64,000 bases of DNA from Nectonema munidae. Its lineage: Eukaryota > Nematomorpha > Nectonematoida > Nectonematidae. The notes below the pieces were generated by a model that saw only the letters and a program-made list of their open reading frames with translations, had not been told where the DNA came from and searched no databases. The position numbers and the translations under genes are program-made. Positions 11,521 to 23,350 of this stretch are shown in pieces. How positions within the stretch are numbered: the first letter of the stretch is position 1; each line of letters starts with the position of its first letter. Location: contig JAUIRK010000991.1 in assembly GCA_030549495.1 (NCBI GenBank), positions 186,001 through 250,000 on the forward strand. Direction: 5' to 3'.

Positions 11521-13730
11521 TTTTCCATTTGTTACGATAGTGTTACGATGTGTAGATTGTATAAGGGAAGCTTAGAGGACAATGAATATTGCTTTATATT
11601 TTGGAAAGTAATTCACAAAAAGTTTTAACCTGCATCTTGTCATTGATATTTTCAGCAAATAATTTTAATAATTTTTCACTATATATAAAATGTTTAAATT
11701 CCCTAATATTTAAAAGATATTAGTTAGCAGAGGTATGAAAGAAAATTTGTTAAACTGCTTCCTGCATCTCAAATTCGATGCGTAAAAATATGAAGGGGGA
11801 GTACGTCCAATGATTTCTACCCGCCCCTCCCCATTCCAAATCTCCCTTGCATGCCAAAAAACATAGGACGTTCTTTCACATGAGCATGTAATGAAGGTAG
11901 AACTCACACGTAGTATGAAGAGATTCTTTTGCCAAAGTTGCTTGGCTATAACCTGTCTTTGAAGCAGCTATTTATCCATCTTATTTCAATTATTTCTGCA
12001 AGATGTATGTGTATATGGCCTATTTTCCAAGGAGTTCTTTCTTTGGCCGTTTTCAATGGAAAACACACATGCACTACTTAGACCTTAGAAGGTTAAATAC
12101 TGACACCACCCTCGTTGCTCTAAAAATACTTTTCTCCTCTCTATTGTTATTCCTTCAACACACTTTTCTTTTAGCATCAAATCTCGACTTAACAACGAAT
12201 GACATTTATCCTTCTGACTGGGTGCACATAAAATATTAATCGGAAGCATCAAAGGAAATACAATATTTATTCAAATTGAGTATAAAATATTGATTTGTTG
12301 CAGCTGAAAGGCAAAATTTTCGACACTTTTACATCACATAATTAAGTATGACTTGGATTTTAATAGTCGCTACAACAGCGTAATTTTCCTCACTTTAGGC
12401 CTCTATTCATCTTTACAGATTCTTCACCTTTCAATATTGGTCAAGGTTGTGCCTTGTTCTCTACAAATTTGTTTCATCAACAAGAGTGAGTTTGATTGCG
12501 TCGCTTTGATATCTGGCCCTACAGTCTTTTCATTGTCACATTTGAGGAACGCTCATTACGTCAAATCCCTTGTCTTTATACATTTTTTCCTTATCTTGTG
12601 CTACTTCCCTTTAGGGAAAATGAGAAACCAGTGTCGCATAAAATACCAATTATCTGCTTAAAGCATCACTCATGTCTCAAAGATGCATAAACGGAGAAGA
12701 AAATAAGTATAAATAAACGCGAAATAACGATAACATAGTTAATTACGCTTGAGTTTATCTTACAACCCATAAAGAGCTATGGTTTGACAAGCACTGATTT
12801 AGGAGAAGACCTAGAAGATTGGTGATGCGAGGCAGAAATAACTAAAAGAATTAGAAGATGTGATCATTTCAGGGAACTTAATGGTGCCTTGAAGGCCAAA
12901 GTTATTTCGGTGAATTAAAAAATAAAATCTATGAGAGCTGTGTTCGTAGCGTGTTTTTTAAGGATGTGAAACGAGGCTTTTGCTTAAGTAAAATGAGATG
13001 AGATTGAAATATACAAAAAATGACGCTGCAAGTTATAACAAGAAAAATTATCTTGATTAAAAGCAGAGAAATAAAATTTGACTCTAAAATTATTCCAAAA
13101 ATGAGCTCACGACTTAAAAAAATGCACTTGATTCGTAAAAAATTGACTTACAAACGCTTTCCTATAATTATGCTCTTTTGAAGGAGGTCTACCAAAGAAA
13201 AATAAACTCTGAGAACCTCTGAAAAGTAACTGTGCAGATCTACTTTAAGTTATAAAAATTTTAATGAAAATGATAAACAAAGTATTTCTTTTCAAAATAC
13301 GCTATATTAGTTTTCTGTTACTTGGGATGAGTGGAATGTTGAACTGAGGTACGACGTCATTACTTGAGAAGCCAATATGTCTAATTTTTAATTAAGTTGA
13401 AAGTGATTATGGAAGTTTAATAAAGGGATCGTATAGCCAGCTATCATTTGTGAGCATAACTCATTTGTACGATGTATTTTTTGAGAAATTTTTCATGAAG
13501 AGGTATTTGAAAGTCTAATTTACCGTGCCTTAGCATTGCCTTTTGGTAAAGTTACTAGAGTTTAATTTTTGAGCGAGTAAAAACTCAAATGAAAACCTTT
13601 TTACCGACAGGTTGCATTTTAACAGCGACTAAGATAGTTAGATGGAACTAGTCAAAAATAAAAATAGAATTAAACAATTCTAAATATTAAGCTACATACC
13701 GTGCTTCTTGATATTAGCTTAATTCATCAT
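11521..13730. other. Unresolved spacer
   Basis: Two overlapping plus-strand frames at 12353-12690 and one at 12003-12239 are open for 60-100 codons in slightly GC-richer sequence. They match nothing I recognise and lack clear splice or start signals. The remainder has no visible gene or repeat structure. Confidence 0.25.
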
Positions 13731-13734
13731 CATC

Positions 13735-14170
13735 ATCAAAGTGCCATATCCATTTGGAAGTGGGCAACCATGGAGCGGGAGAGTTTTTTCTAGTTTACCA
13801 TGGTTAGTTTGGAGATATTACGTGGTGAGGACTCCAGTTCTCTTCCACGCCGTAATTGAAAGCTAGGGACCTAGCCTTTGTCTAATTGGACTAACTAATT
13901 GGAGAAGCAGTAGTAACTAGGCTAATTTGAAGCGGCCTTGCTCCCCTTGTCACGACATCGTCCTGAACATGGAGCATTTTAATTGGTAGAAAGGAGTCAC
14001 CCAATCTACTACTCCGTCTCTTTATGTCGTCGCTGTTTGTTAGGGGCTGCTTATTCATCAAGCTAAGCTGCCTTATGTCGTAGATAACCACCATATGTGA
14101 TGGCCGTTCCACTATCCACAACCTGCGGACCCGCTCTCTAGCTGTTCCAGCCCAGCTGAGAAATCGGCTT
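13735..14170 (-). mobile_element. RTE-type LINE/SINE 3' tail
   Basis: Read on the minus strand, the right side leads into GGTTGCCCACTTCCAAATGG and then ends in a (GAT)n run at 13735-13750 (PWLP.SK...DDDD-like reading). Such (GAT)n tails are typical of RTE-group elements. The body up to 14170 has higher G+C than its flanks. No open frame of useful length is left. Confidence 0.5.
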
Positions 14171-14684
14171 ATTAGCTTAGCTTAATTAGTTTGTATATAA
14201 AACAAAAAACTTTATTATTAAATGTATAATCAGTTTGTGGATAAAAAAACATTTCCATCTGCCAAAATGGCTCGTAAAAGACAAAAGAAAGGCCGTGTTC
14301 ATTCCTTCATTTTATTATGTTGAGCTGTTTCCTTATTTTTTAAAGTTCCATTCAATTTATTCCACTTGTAAGTCTCGTTTTGTTGGGCTAGGAAAAAAAA
14401 AGAAAAAATTATATTAAGAATGAAATAGTTCTATTAAAATTTAATGCGAGAAAATTTTATATAAATTTTCCATTATTAAAAGCTATTCCGATTTACTCAA
14501 ATGCGTATTGCAAGTAATCGAGAACATCCGCAAAAAGAGCTAATTCATGATACATTGTACAATTTACATTAAGACCTTCGTAGAACTTCCATTTTAGAAT
14601 ATTCAAAAAATAACCTGAAAGTATAATATAGTTTACTTCTGATAAAAAGTATTATTGCCTAATCTATCTACTGAGAGAAGCAAT

Positions 14685-14765
14685 CCAGACTAGTTCAGTG
14701 TACGTCCCAACCCTGGATAGATGGATAGTGTTAGTGGCAGGAAGGGCATCCGGCTGTAAAACATT
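14685..14765 (+). mobile_element. Short RTE-like/SINE-like fragment
   Basis: The phrase gcaggaagggcatccggctg followed by taaaac is a widespread conserved stretch in invertebrate RTE-type repeats and their SINEs. It is only a short remnant just upstream of the RTE-like LINE. Confidence 0.4.
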
Positions 14766-14878
14766 TTAAAAAATAAACAATTCATATAAATGAGCCAAGG
14801 CGTGCCCCAAAAGCGATGCGTTAGAGTTTAGCCCTATTCTTTCGAAAAGTAAACTATCTAGTACAACATCAATTGGTA

Positions 14879-16690
14879 TTAAAGGATTGAAAGCTTAGAG
14901 TTGGAAGAATAAGCAAGAAAACTAAAATAGAAGGAAAAATAAATGTGATCTTGAAAATAGGTAAAGAAATACGTGGAAGGACATCTGGTAAAAAAAGCAC
15001 CAAATGATAAAGTGTAATGATGGTGGAATAAAGAAGCACACGAGGAAATCAGAAAGAAAAAGTTTACAAAGAAAGAAGCCGATTTGAGAGTTTGAGTCAC
15101 GATAGAAAAGAAAGTAAAACGGCAAAAAAAGAGGCAAAGAAAGTGGTGGCGAAAGCAAAAGCAGAGACTGGATGACGTATAATGAATTAGAAACAAAGTC
15201 AAGAGTGAAGAAAATACTACAAATTGAGAAGAAACGGGATGCATCAACGAAAAACACCAATCAGATAAAAGATAAAGACGGTAGAGTACTCATAGAAGAG
15301 AACTTTTTAGTTGTTGGCTTACACCAAGGATCAGCGCTTAGCCTTTTCTTATTTAGCCTAGTTATAGATGGTGTTACTGAAGTTATTAGCGATGAGGCCC
15401 CATGGTTTATAATCTTTGCAGACAATATTGTTTTGTGTAGAAAGAAGAGACAAGTAGTGCAAGAAAATCTTGAAAAGATGAGTAGAGAAATGGAAAGAAT
15501 GGGATTGGAAATTTTCTATACATTTTTCTCTATACTTGCTATGTACATCCATGTTAACTAAATATCTATACCTTACAATGAAAGTTTTCCTATGTACACG
15601 TGTACATTGAATACGTGAATTAATACTCTAGTGTACACAACTTTTCATATACTTCCTATGTACATCAAGGTAAAGAAAATTTTCTATACATTTTAATAGA
15701 TTTTTCTCTATACATAAATTTTTTTCTATACATCCATGTTAACTAAATTTCTCTACCTTACAATGAAAGTTTTCCTATGTACACGTGCACATTGAATACG
15801 TGAATTAATACTCTATCTTACACAACTTTTCCTATACTTGCTATCTACATCGATGTAAAGAAAATTTTCTATACATTTTAATAAATTTTTTCTCTATACT
15901 TGCTATGTACATCCATATTAACTAAATTTCTATATACTTTACAATGAAAGTTTTCATATGTACAAATGTACATTAATACTCTATCTTACACAACTTTTCC
16001 TATACTTGCTATGTACATCGATGTAGAGAAAATTTTCTATACATTTTTCTCTATACTTACTATGTACATCCATGTTATTTAAATTTCTCTATACTCGCTA
16101 TGTAGATTCATCTTAACTAAATTTTTTCCTATGCTTGCTATGTACATCCATGCAAAGAAAAACCCTATACATTTTTCGCTATATAGTTAATTTATTTGCG
16201 CCGCTTGAATGGCTGGATGAATTGGAAGATGTCTGGAGTTCTGTGCAATAAAGAGGAGTCAGAATGAAGGGTAGGATATATTAAAAAATTTGGTAAAACC
16301 TGCAATGATATACGGATCAGAAAGGTGAGCAATAAAGAAATCGCAAGAAAAGAAGGTGGAGGACGCAGGTGTGAGAATGTTGAGATGGATGTGTGGAGTA
16401 ACAAGAAAAATAGAATTAGAATTGCGACAATCAGAAACACGACTAAAGTGAAAGAAATATCAGCCAAAATACAAGAAAGTAGTTTGAGGGGGTACGGTCA
16501 TGTGATATGGAGAGTTGATGTTGAAGAAGATAAAAGGAAATGGAATTGAAAGGAAAGCGAAAGAAAGGAAAGCCTAAGGATTGCACATAGGTTTAAAGAA
16601 TGACGATCCGTGGAATAGAAATGAATGGAGAAAGCTGATCAAAAACATCGATCCTACATAGAAGTGGGAAAAGATGTGGTTAAAGAAGAA
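14879..16690 (+). mobile_element. RTE-like LINE relic split by a tandem array
   Basis: 14879-15290 reads in pieces as the basic linker before the RT (KKAKKEAKKVVAKAKAE, then KDKDGRVLIEE). 15300-15510 reads VVGLHQGSALSLFLFSLVID and WFIIFADNIVLC, the RT core, where the usual FADD box is FADN. The linker and core are joined by a deletion. A tandem array (15509-16185) then interrupts it. After the array come GWMNWKMSGVLCNKEESE, AGVRMLRWMCGV-like, YGHVIW and DPWNRNEWRKLI-like pieces of the C-terminal end, finishing near 16690 in an A/G-rich tail. Frame changes and the changed second Asp show it is dead. Confidence 0.8.
15509..16185. repeat. Tandem array, about four copies of a 165-190 bp unit
   Basis: Blocks of gaaaattttctatacatttt, then ctctatacttgctatgtaca, tccatgttaactaaatt, gaaagttttcctatgtacac and attaatactctatcttacac recur, starting near 15509, 15674, 15860 and 16029. 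The last copy is eroded. The array sits where the LINE would encode roughly 30-40 residues between the RT core and its C-terminal domain. Confidence 0.85.
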
Positions 16691-16933
16691 GAAAAAAAAG
16701 TATTGCGTTTACTAATTTTTAACCAATGCTTAATATTGTTGGTAAAAGAAGGGGAACTACTAAAAACATGATCCAACAGACACGACTAAAGATGAAAAAT
16801 TAAAATTATTTTATACAAAAGCTGTCAATTTGTGTATCCTAATAAAATAAATAATGATTTGGCAAAATGTATGCGATTTTATAGTGACCTCCTTCTTTGG
16901 AAATTAAAGATAGAAAAACAGGCATTTACCACT

Positions 16934-18792
16934 TTATATGGATAAAGGATTCCAACGATCAACATTTAAGATGGATATTTGGAAATCATCAGAGTCCAAT
17001 AGGAAAGACTTATTAGAATTGGCACAGCCTACAAGTTTTGCGCTTTCATTAATGCTAACATAACAGAATATCAAAGACTTTTTTGCATTGTTGAGTAAGC
17101 GATTTAAACCACAGTAATAACTCCATGATTGAATGTGTTCTTGACAAGTTGGCAAAGATGTTGAGATATCAAAAACATTCACAACATACTCTGCATGGCA
17201 ACAATTGGGTCCACTTTGATAGAGTACTAAATATAATTGCAATGTATACGCGCATACGGCTATGAAGAGTTCAAAAAAAGTAGGGAGTCATAACCTAGCT
17301 TAAACAGATAGAAATAGTGCAAACGGAATGCAATATAATAAAGCATACAATTCTTTTTTTGAAACTGTATACAAAAATAGTTGTTAAGTATATAAACAAC
17401 TACATGAATAAAAATAAAATACCCATCTCTAGAAGTAAAAACCGAAATAATAAAAGTAGAGAGTATTATTTTTGTCTTTTTTAGAAAAAATGTTCTTTGA
17501 AGAGTGGACAAAATGAGTGTTGTCGCGTGTACTTTGAGCTTGGCAGAAAATTAGATCCACCGTAGATTTTCATTTTCATTTTCACATTCACTATCGTACT
17601 ATTAATTTCATAACAATAATTTCATCGTTAAAGTCATCAATGAGAGGAAATTCACGGACGCTTGACAAATTTTGATTGTTTTTTTAATTTGTCAAGGCAA
17701 CGCAAAATCGGAATCCAAAATATATCAAATTTTGTCCTTAGCACAATTTCAAAATTTTCCAACATACTTTCTTTACATACTTTTGATTTGAGAGTGAAAA
17801 TTCAATAAAGGCATTTTACATAGTAGATGTCTACAAAATTTTTAGTACTGTTTGGTGCTTTTCCGATATAAAATTCTCCTTTTTTATTTGAAAATAGACA
17901 ATTTTTCAATTTAAATTGTCTTTTTTGCTTATTCTGATTCAAAATCATCTTTTCATAGACAATGTAATTTTTGATATTCGTTAAAACACTCACATTTGCC
18001 CTTTCGGTATGTTGCCGCGTTGTATGTGAAGTGAGAATATTTTGGAGAATTTTATATATTCTTCTTTTTAAATTGAGAAAAGAAGAAATAGAACTGTAAT
18101 GGTGTATATTATATGAATAAAGTTTTCAAAGTTATGCACTAAGAAAGCGTGGCTTAACTTGAAACTTACAGTAATCGGATGCGTATTTATGACCACTTCT
18201 AACGACCCATCCTTTTAATCGAAAGAATTGATAGGCAATGTACTTTTGCAAGAACAACTTGTCTTTCCGCTGGAATAAATGAGCCATTGTAGAGATGGAT
18301 ATAACGCAATTGTCTTCCGGTTTAACCACTTTTAAGCATCTGATAACGTCCAAAAGAAAAATAGTTTCTTCTGGTGAGAGTAGTAGAGTTCTTCTAAAGT
18401 CTAGAAATGCATCAGAAAACATAAAAATGATATCAAAATCTTACTTGTATATCTCAATTTTAATAGAAGAAGCAGATAATGCAAATAAAGGAACACTTTC
18501 TGATACGTCTGTAACTGATTCAACTCTATCATATAAAAAGTGTTTCCCAAAATAACCCTAAAAATGCTCAATTTAATGGAAAAGAAAACATATAAAAGCA
18601 AAATACCACAAAGTATAAATCAATGGCATCTGTATTCACCAATATCTGATTGTCAAAAAGAAAGGCGGTAAAATTTTGATAAACTTTAAGCTTCAAAAAA
18701 GGTAGACATTTTAAAGGTTTTGATGTGCATTTTATTCTAAGCTTTTCGATGTCTTTTAGATAGGATTCTTTCTTGACAAAAGATGATTTCAT
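16934..18792 (-). CDS. TSEN2: tRNA-splicing endonuclease subunit Sen2 (four exons)
   Basis: This is the catalytic subunit of the nuclear endonuclease that cuts the 5' splice site of pre-tRNA introns. Exons on the minus strand are 18792-18607, 18557-18445, 18393-18170 and 17226-16934. All introns are GT-AG, the phases fit, and the 816-nt frame gives 271 residues. Family marks seen: DAIDLYFVGYFGKHFL (Sen2 N-terminal domain), LSPEETIFLL, YQFFRLKGWVVRSGHKY, then DYLLYQSGP across the last junction, CHAEYVV and AKKSLIFCYV. From the family I infer catalytic Tyr170, His185 and Lys224. The first Met has an in-frame TAG three codons upstream, just after a possible acceptor, so a 5' untranslated exon is possible. 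At 271 residues it is compact compared with the roughly 377 and 465 residues of yeast and human. The last intron is 943 bp, the others 49-51 bp. A piggyBac end begins about 120 bp upstream. Confidence 0.92.
17227..18169 (-). other. Last intron of SEN2
   Basis: The donor is a consensus GTAAGT (18169 going down) and the acceptor atatttag ends at 17227. The intron is AT-rich. Short frames inside it (17260-17511, 17802-17993) show no motif, and no transposon was recognised. Confidence 0.8.
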
Positions 18793-18914
18793 CCAATTCT
18801 AAAATTAATGATATGCATGGTGAAAAAATTGAATTTATAAACATCACTTAGTTCTGAAAATAATGAAAAAACATTATTTTCAATTAAGAAGATATTTCTA
18901 GTAAGAGCCTGCCC

Positions 18915-20070
18915 CTAACCCTATTTGTGCTGAGCTAAATTTGTTCGTTCAAATGATGGGGGGGGGGGGGGGGGGTAAAGTTCACGCCCTTTATTTTTCT
19001 TAGATATTATTAAGTTTTTATAAATATTTTGAATGTGATATATATTTCAAATATGCTGAATTCAGTCGTGATGTCCATTTTTATCAGAATCAATAAAACC
19101 TGTCAAAAAAAAGATTTATATTTACCAGCTCATCTCATAAAGGAACTTTTTATTTAAATAATTATATTAGTTATTTACATATATAACCCATTTCCAAGTA
19201 AGCCGAATTTAGTGGCGATCCTAATTTTTTATGAAAATAAATTAAACGCGTTAAAAAAATTAATTAAGCCTGTCTATGAATGTCAAATATATAAAGGTGA
19301 CAATAAATTGTACTTGCAATATTTCTATGATAATTTTTTTCTTAAACATATCTGAATCTAGCTCGCTTCGAGAAGATACATCTTCTTCCGTTTCTGAGAC
19401 TGAGAGCTTTCTTTGTTCTGATGTTTCTGTTTCTTCTCAAAGTAGTTTTTATGCCACTCAACGTTTTTCTTCCCAACCTGATGAGTTTGTAGCAAGCGAT
19501 GGGACAAGATGGAGAAATTTTGCAAATATAAAAAGAGGAAGAGTAGATAAAGCAAACGTATTTAAACTTTGTGCAGGTGTTCCTTCTTTTATTTCAAATA
19601 AATGTACTTCTCCCTACGATTTTTGGAAATGTTTTTTTGATGAATCAGTGCTACGTCTTGTTGAAAAGTATACTCGGCGTTCAATGGAATGCGAAAAAGA
19701 GTTTCATCTTTCTTTAGAATACTTGGAAGCTTTTATTGCTTTACAATATAGAAGAGACCTGTACGGTAAGTCACATTCTACTAATTTTCTTTGGAACAAA
19801 GATTACGGTCCTAATCTTTTTTCTTCTACAATGTCAAGAAATGTTTTCAAATTCATTTTCAAACATCTCCGATTTGACGATAAAAAAACATAGAAGTAAT
19901 GATGACAAATTTTCACCTATTAGAGAGCTTTTTGATAAATTTCGTGCAAATTGCTCAACATCATATAAACCTAAGTGCTTTTTGACAATTGATGATCAGT
20001 TACTTCCTTTGAAAAACCGTTGCAAATTCATCATTTTCATGCCTAATAAGCCCGGTAAATTTAAGATAAA
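18915..20070 (+). mobile_element. piggyBac element, left end and N-terminal half of transposase
   Basis: The end reads CTAACCCTATTTGTGCTGAG, a variant of the TTAACCCTATTAGTGCTGGG terminus, then an 18-G run (18958-18975) and inverted copies of the 150-bp subterminal repeat (19060-19270). The transposase reads EFVASDGTRWRNF, SPYDFWKCFFDE, LEYLEAFIALQ, MSRNVFKFIFKHLRFDDK, then after one frame change near 19890 KFSPIRELFDKF and CFLTIDDQLLPL with the first catalytic Asp, ending PGKFKIK. It is cut there by repeat X. The second half of a piggyBac transposase lies in the opposite orientation at 23351-23997. Confidence 0.88.
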
Positions 20071-21280
20071 AGTTGAATGACCTCACATAAGAAGTGGAAC
20101 GTTATTATTTTTTGCACATTGTCAGTATAAATATAACGAATGGTCTTCGTTAAAAATCAGAAAAGTGGTATCTAAACTAAATAAAAATTCTTTCGAAATA
20201 AAAGTTGACTACGATTATCCAATAAAACTTGTGCATTCGATCGACATTTTTCACTTCAAAAATAATTTTAAATTTATTAGTAAAACATTATACTGACCTA
20301 CACTACTCACCCATAAAAAAACGAAGGTTAATTTATAAAAAAATGGAAAAACTAAAACTATTTTATAAAAATCTACAAATAAATTTAGATTCTGATAGTA
20401 GAGTGGCTTTATAATTGTGATGGAAATTGTTACAGATTATAGGTAAAAATTTGTCCAAATGAAACGAAATTTAGTTTAAAATGCATTCCTCATCTGCTAA
20501 TTAATGGTAATGAAGCCCATGGAATATAAAAACAGAAAAATGGTATTTCTCAAGTATTGAAAGGGAATAAAAATTTAATTTGGTATATCGCATGATGCAT
20601 TTTCTTGAGAAATGTGAAAGTTATAAGCGTTTTAATATTTGACTAAGATTTAAGCTAGGAACACTACAAATAAACTAAGCGTACACTAGCCCGATAAAAT
20701 AAACCACACACGCGTGCTAAAGATGTGGTGAAGCGTATGCGAAATAAGAATTCGCTACGCTCACAAACGCGTAATGTAACATATGTTAATCTTTCTTCGC
20801 TTAGTTATGCGCTAAAATCAATAACAAGCGTGTTAGAATGAATATGATTTATTCTTCGCACACTGTCGGTATAAATATAACGAATGCCCTTCGTTAAAAA
20901 TCAGAAAGGTTGTATCTAAACTAAATTAAAATTGTTTTTCATGACATTTTAAAATGTAAAAAAGCATATTCTACCTTTGTGAAAATAAAATATTGAAAAA
21001 ATAGTATATAAACTCATCACGTTAATTATTATTGGTATTTTTTGAAATTAAATAAAAGTTGACTGACCTCGATTTTGGATAAATAAAAATATATTTATTT
21101 GTATAACCTAGCCTATGTTAACCACAAAGAGTATACCTTTCCAATGATACCATTTTCATTCAAAATTTTTCTTTAAATCTTCACATTATGCACATTTCAA
21201 AAGGTGGTCCCTTTTTTTACAAAAATTTAGACAAAATTTTTCGAAGTAAAGTCCATTTATTAAATTTTTTTAAAGTAGAA
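20064..21280. repeat. Dispersed repeat X, copy 2
   Basis: It is collinear with 1-1320. The blocks at 20216-20520, 20580-20900 and 21010-21260 are nearly identical to copy 1, with small indels. An extra partial unit precedes it (20075-20215). It begins exactly where the piggyBac transposase reading ends, inside a shared gataaaagttga phrase, so X either inserted there or recombined. Confidence 0.8.
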
Positions 21281-22861
21281 TTTTTGAAATGTGGCTTTCA
21301 ATATGTATGTGAAATATTTTTTGAAAATTTTAAAGTATCGGATGTCTTGCCAGACCTCTGATATAGTAATCATAAATAAAATGACTATAACAGTTTAATA
21401 TATTTATATATAATCGAAGAGTTGTTAAAAACATAAGTAAACTCGAATATACATAGATGGATATGCATGTAATACAAGAATAAAATCATCACAATAAAAT
21501 GCAAGTGAAAAGAAAAAGAACTTTCTGTCTACAAATATGTTTTTGTAAAAAAAATTTTGAAGAACTTTTTTAGATTTAAAAGTTAAGCTAATTATAAGAA
21601 ATTTCAGTATAAAAATTAAAAAAATAAAGCAAAACTCGAAGATAAGGTTTTGCTGATGCCGATTCTTGAAAATAGCCATTAGTGATGGCAGTGAAGATTA
21701 ATCCTTTCATCCCTATACAAAATTACTTATTTATATAAATATATATATTCTAGATTTAAATAAAGGTTAACTAAATTAAATAATAAATACTAAGATTTGT
21801 AAGTAAAAAGGTTAACTAAATTAAATAATAAATACTAAGATTTGTAAGTAATCTTACTCAAATAGATGAAAAATAAAACAAATCTTCAAAATAAAGTGAT
21901 AACAAAAATAATATTTATAAGAAATAAAAGTAATGAAATCCAATTTAGGCAAGAAAAGAATAAATTTAATTAATCTGAGGTTTTAATCCAAATAGACTGA
22001 TTTTTTAAAAATAGGTTAGCGAATGTTCAGCGCAAGAAATGTTATTTTGTAAAGGAATCATTTAAAGATAGTCTTTAATGCTTTAGAATAGTTATTAATT
22101 TAAAATTTTCTAAAAAAAACAACTTTGCCTACATTAGATAAGATTTCAAATTTTATATAAATAATAGCCGGTGACGTGGTCGTTTCTCATTTAAAGAAAG
22201 TTTTAAAGCTGGTATTAATTATTAGGATCACACTAAAATAAGTAAATTTTTCAGTGCCAGTAAAACACGTATGCACACACACGGGCATATATATATTCAA
22301 AAATTGATAAGAAATTCATATAAAAACAATTTTACTTAAAATAATTATAGAACTTGAGTTTCTTATTCAGAAAAAATATAATTTGGCTATATTTATTGTA
22401 TATATATATTTTTATAATTGAAAAAATGTTAAAAGTTTTGTTTATCCTTCATTTCTGTTATATCGATTTTCAAAGCTTTGTCTATCCGAGGAAAATAAAC
22501 AAATCATTAAAATTTTGTTAAAATTTTCCTGAATAAAAAGTACACGAAAAAATTATGAATTTTTGCTTTGTATTTTAGTGAACTGGTTAAAATCGTGTCA
22601 CTAGTTTAATGTCCTCTATTTCTCCTCCATTAAGATTTGTTTAGTGATACAAATTATTATTATGTTTTAAAAACACTTGCTTCAAGCCAGCTTTCGGATT
22701 TTTTTATAATCTATAAGCTATGTCATTCAAACAACAACAACACGAAAAAATTAAATTTATATAGATAGACAAACAAATATTCTATTTTTTTGAAATATAT
22801 TTACTATTTTATTCTATAAAAATTTATCAATTTAAGTATTGATTTTTTTAATCAATTATTA
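21281..22861. other. AT-rich spacer, no gene seen
   Basis: Very AT-rich sequence. It contains the 45-bp duplication at 21764-21853 but no convincing coding frame. A minus-strand frame at 21425-21679 is hydrophobic low-complexity sequence without a motif. Confidence 0.3.
21764..21853. repeat. Exact 45-bp tandem duplication
   Basis: The block starting aggttaactaaattaaataa and ending gatttgtaagtaa occurs twice head to tail with a period of 45 bp and no visible mismatch, so it is a recent local duplication. Confidence 0.85.
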
Positions 22862-23065
22862 TTGAGCCTCAATGGTTGTTAGGGTGTACCTCTCAGCTTA
22901 ACAGTTGAAGGTCAGGGGTTCGATCTCCCAAGGCTCCAAACTCTAAAAACAAATTCACAAAAACTGTTATTAACTCTTAAGCATAATGCGAGCATATAGC
23001 CTTACGGCTGAAAGTGCTTTGATATCTCAAAACAAACCAACCAATCAATTATTATTATTAATTAA
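22862..23065 (+). mobile_element. tRNA-derived SINE
   Basis: The head folds like a decayed tRNA: GAGCCT pairs with AGGCTC at about 22935, an A-box-like TGGTTGTTAGG lies near 22872, and the B-box is GGTTCGATCTC near 22917. A 3' body (gccttacggctgaaagtgct) and an ATT-repeat tail follow, as in SINEs. The anticodon arm is imperfect and the trailing body argues against a working tRNA gene. Confidence 0.75.
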
Positions 23066-23350
23066 AATGAAACCTACTAATATTATAAAATGTAGATTTA
23101 AGTCTTTTTAGTTTTTTTCCTTTTTATTGTTATTATATTATAATTTAATTTTAGATATCAAAAAAATAATAAACATTTAAAAGAAAAAAATGCTCGGTGG
23201 TAATTTTTTTTTTGTAATAGATTGTATCTTATTAATAATTAACACTTATTTTCCCAACTGTATAGGTTCCTTGGGCTGTTTTCAACCTTTTTTTTCAAAA
23301 TTTTAATTCACCTGAAAAATTTATTGAAATCGCACAAAAATATAAAAACA

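Noticed and set aside
12353-12690. Overlapping frames as a host gene
   Set aside because: No recognisable motif, splice-supported extension or start context. Not strong enough to call.
14879-15260. Two long hydrophobic minus-strand frames
   Set aside because: They are antisense shadows of the Lys/Glu/Ala-rich LINE linker. The Phe/Leu/Ser-rich text comes from AAG/GAA codons read backwards.
18295-18555. 86-codon plus-strand frame
   Set aside because: It lies opposite two SEN2 exons and is explained as their shadow.
22862-22940. Possible functional tRNA gene
   Set aside because: The A and B boxes and acceptor stem are visible, but the anticodon arm is imperfect and a SINE-type body with an ATT tail follows.
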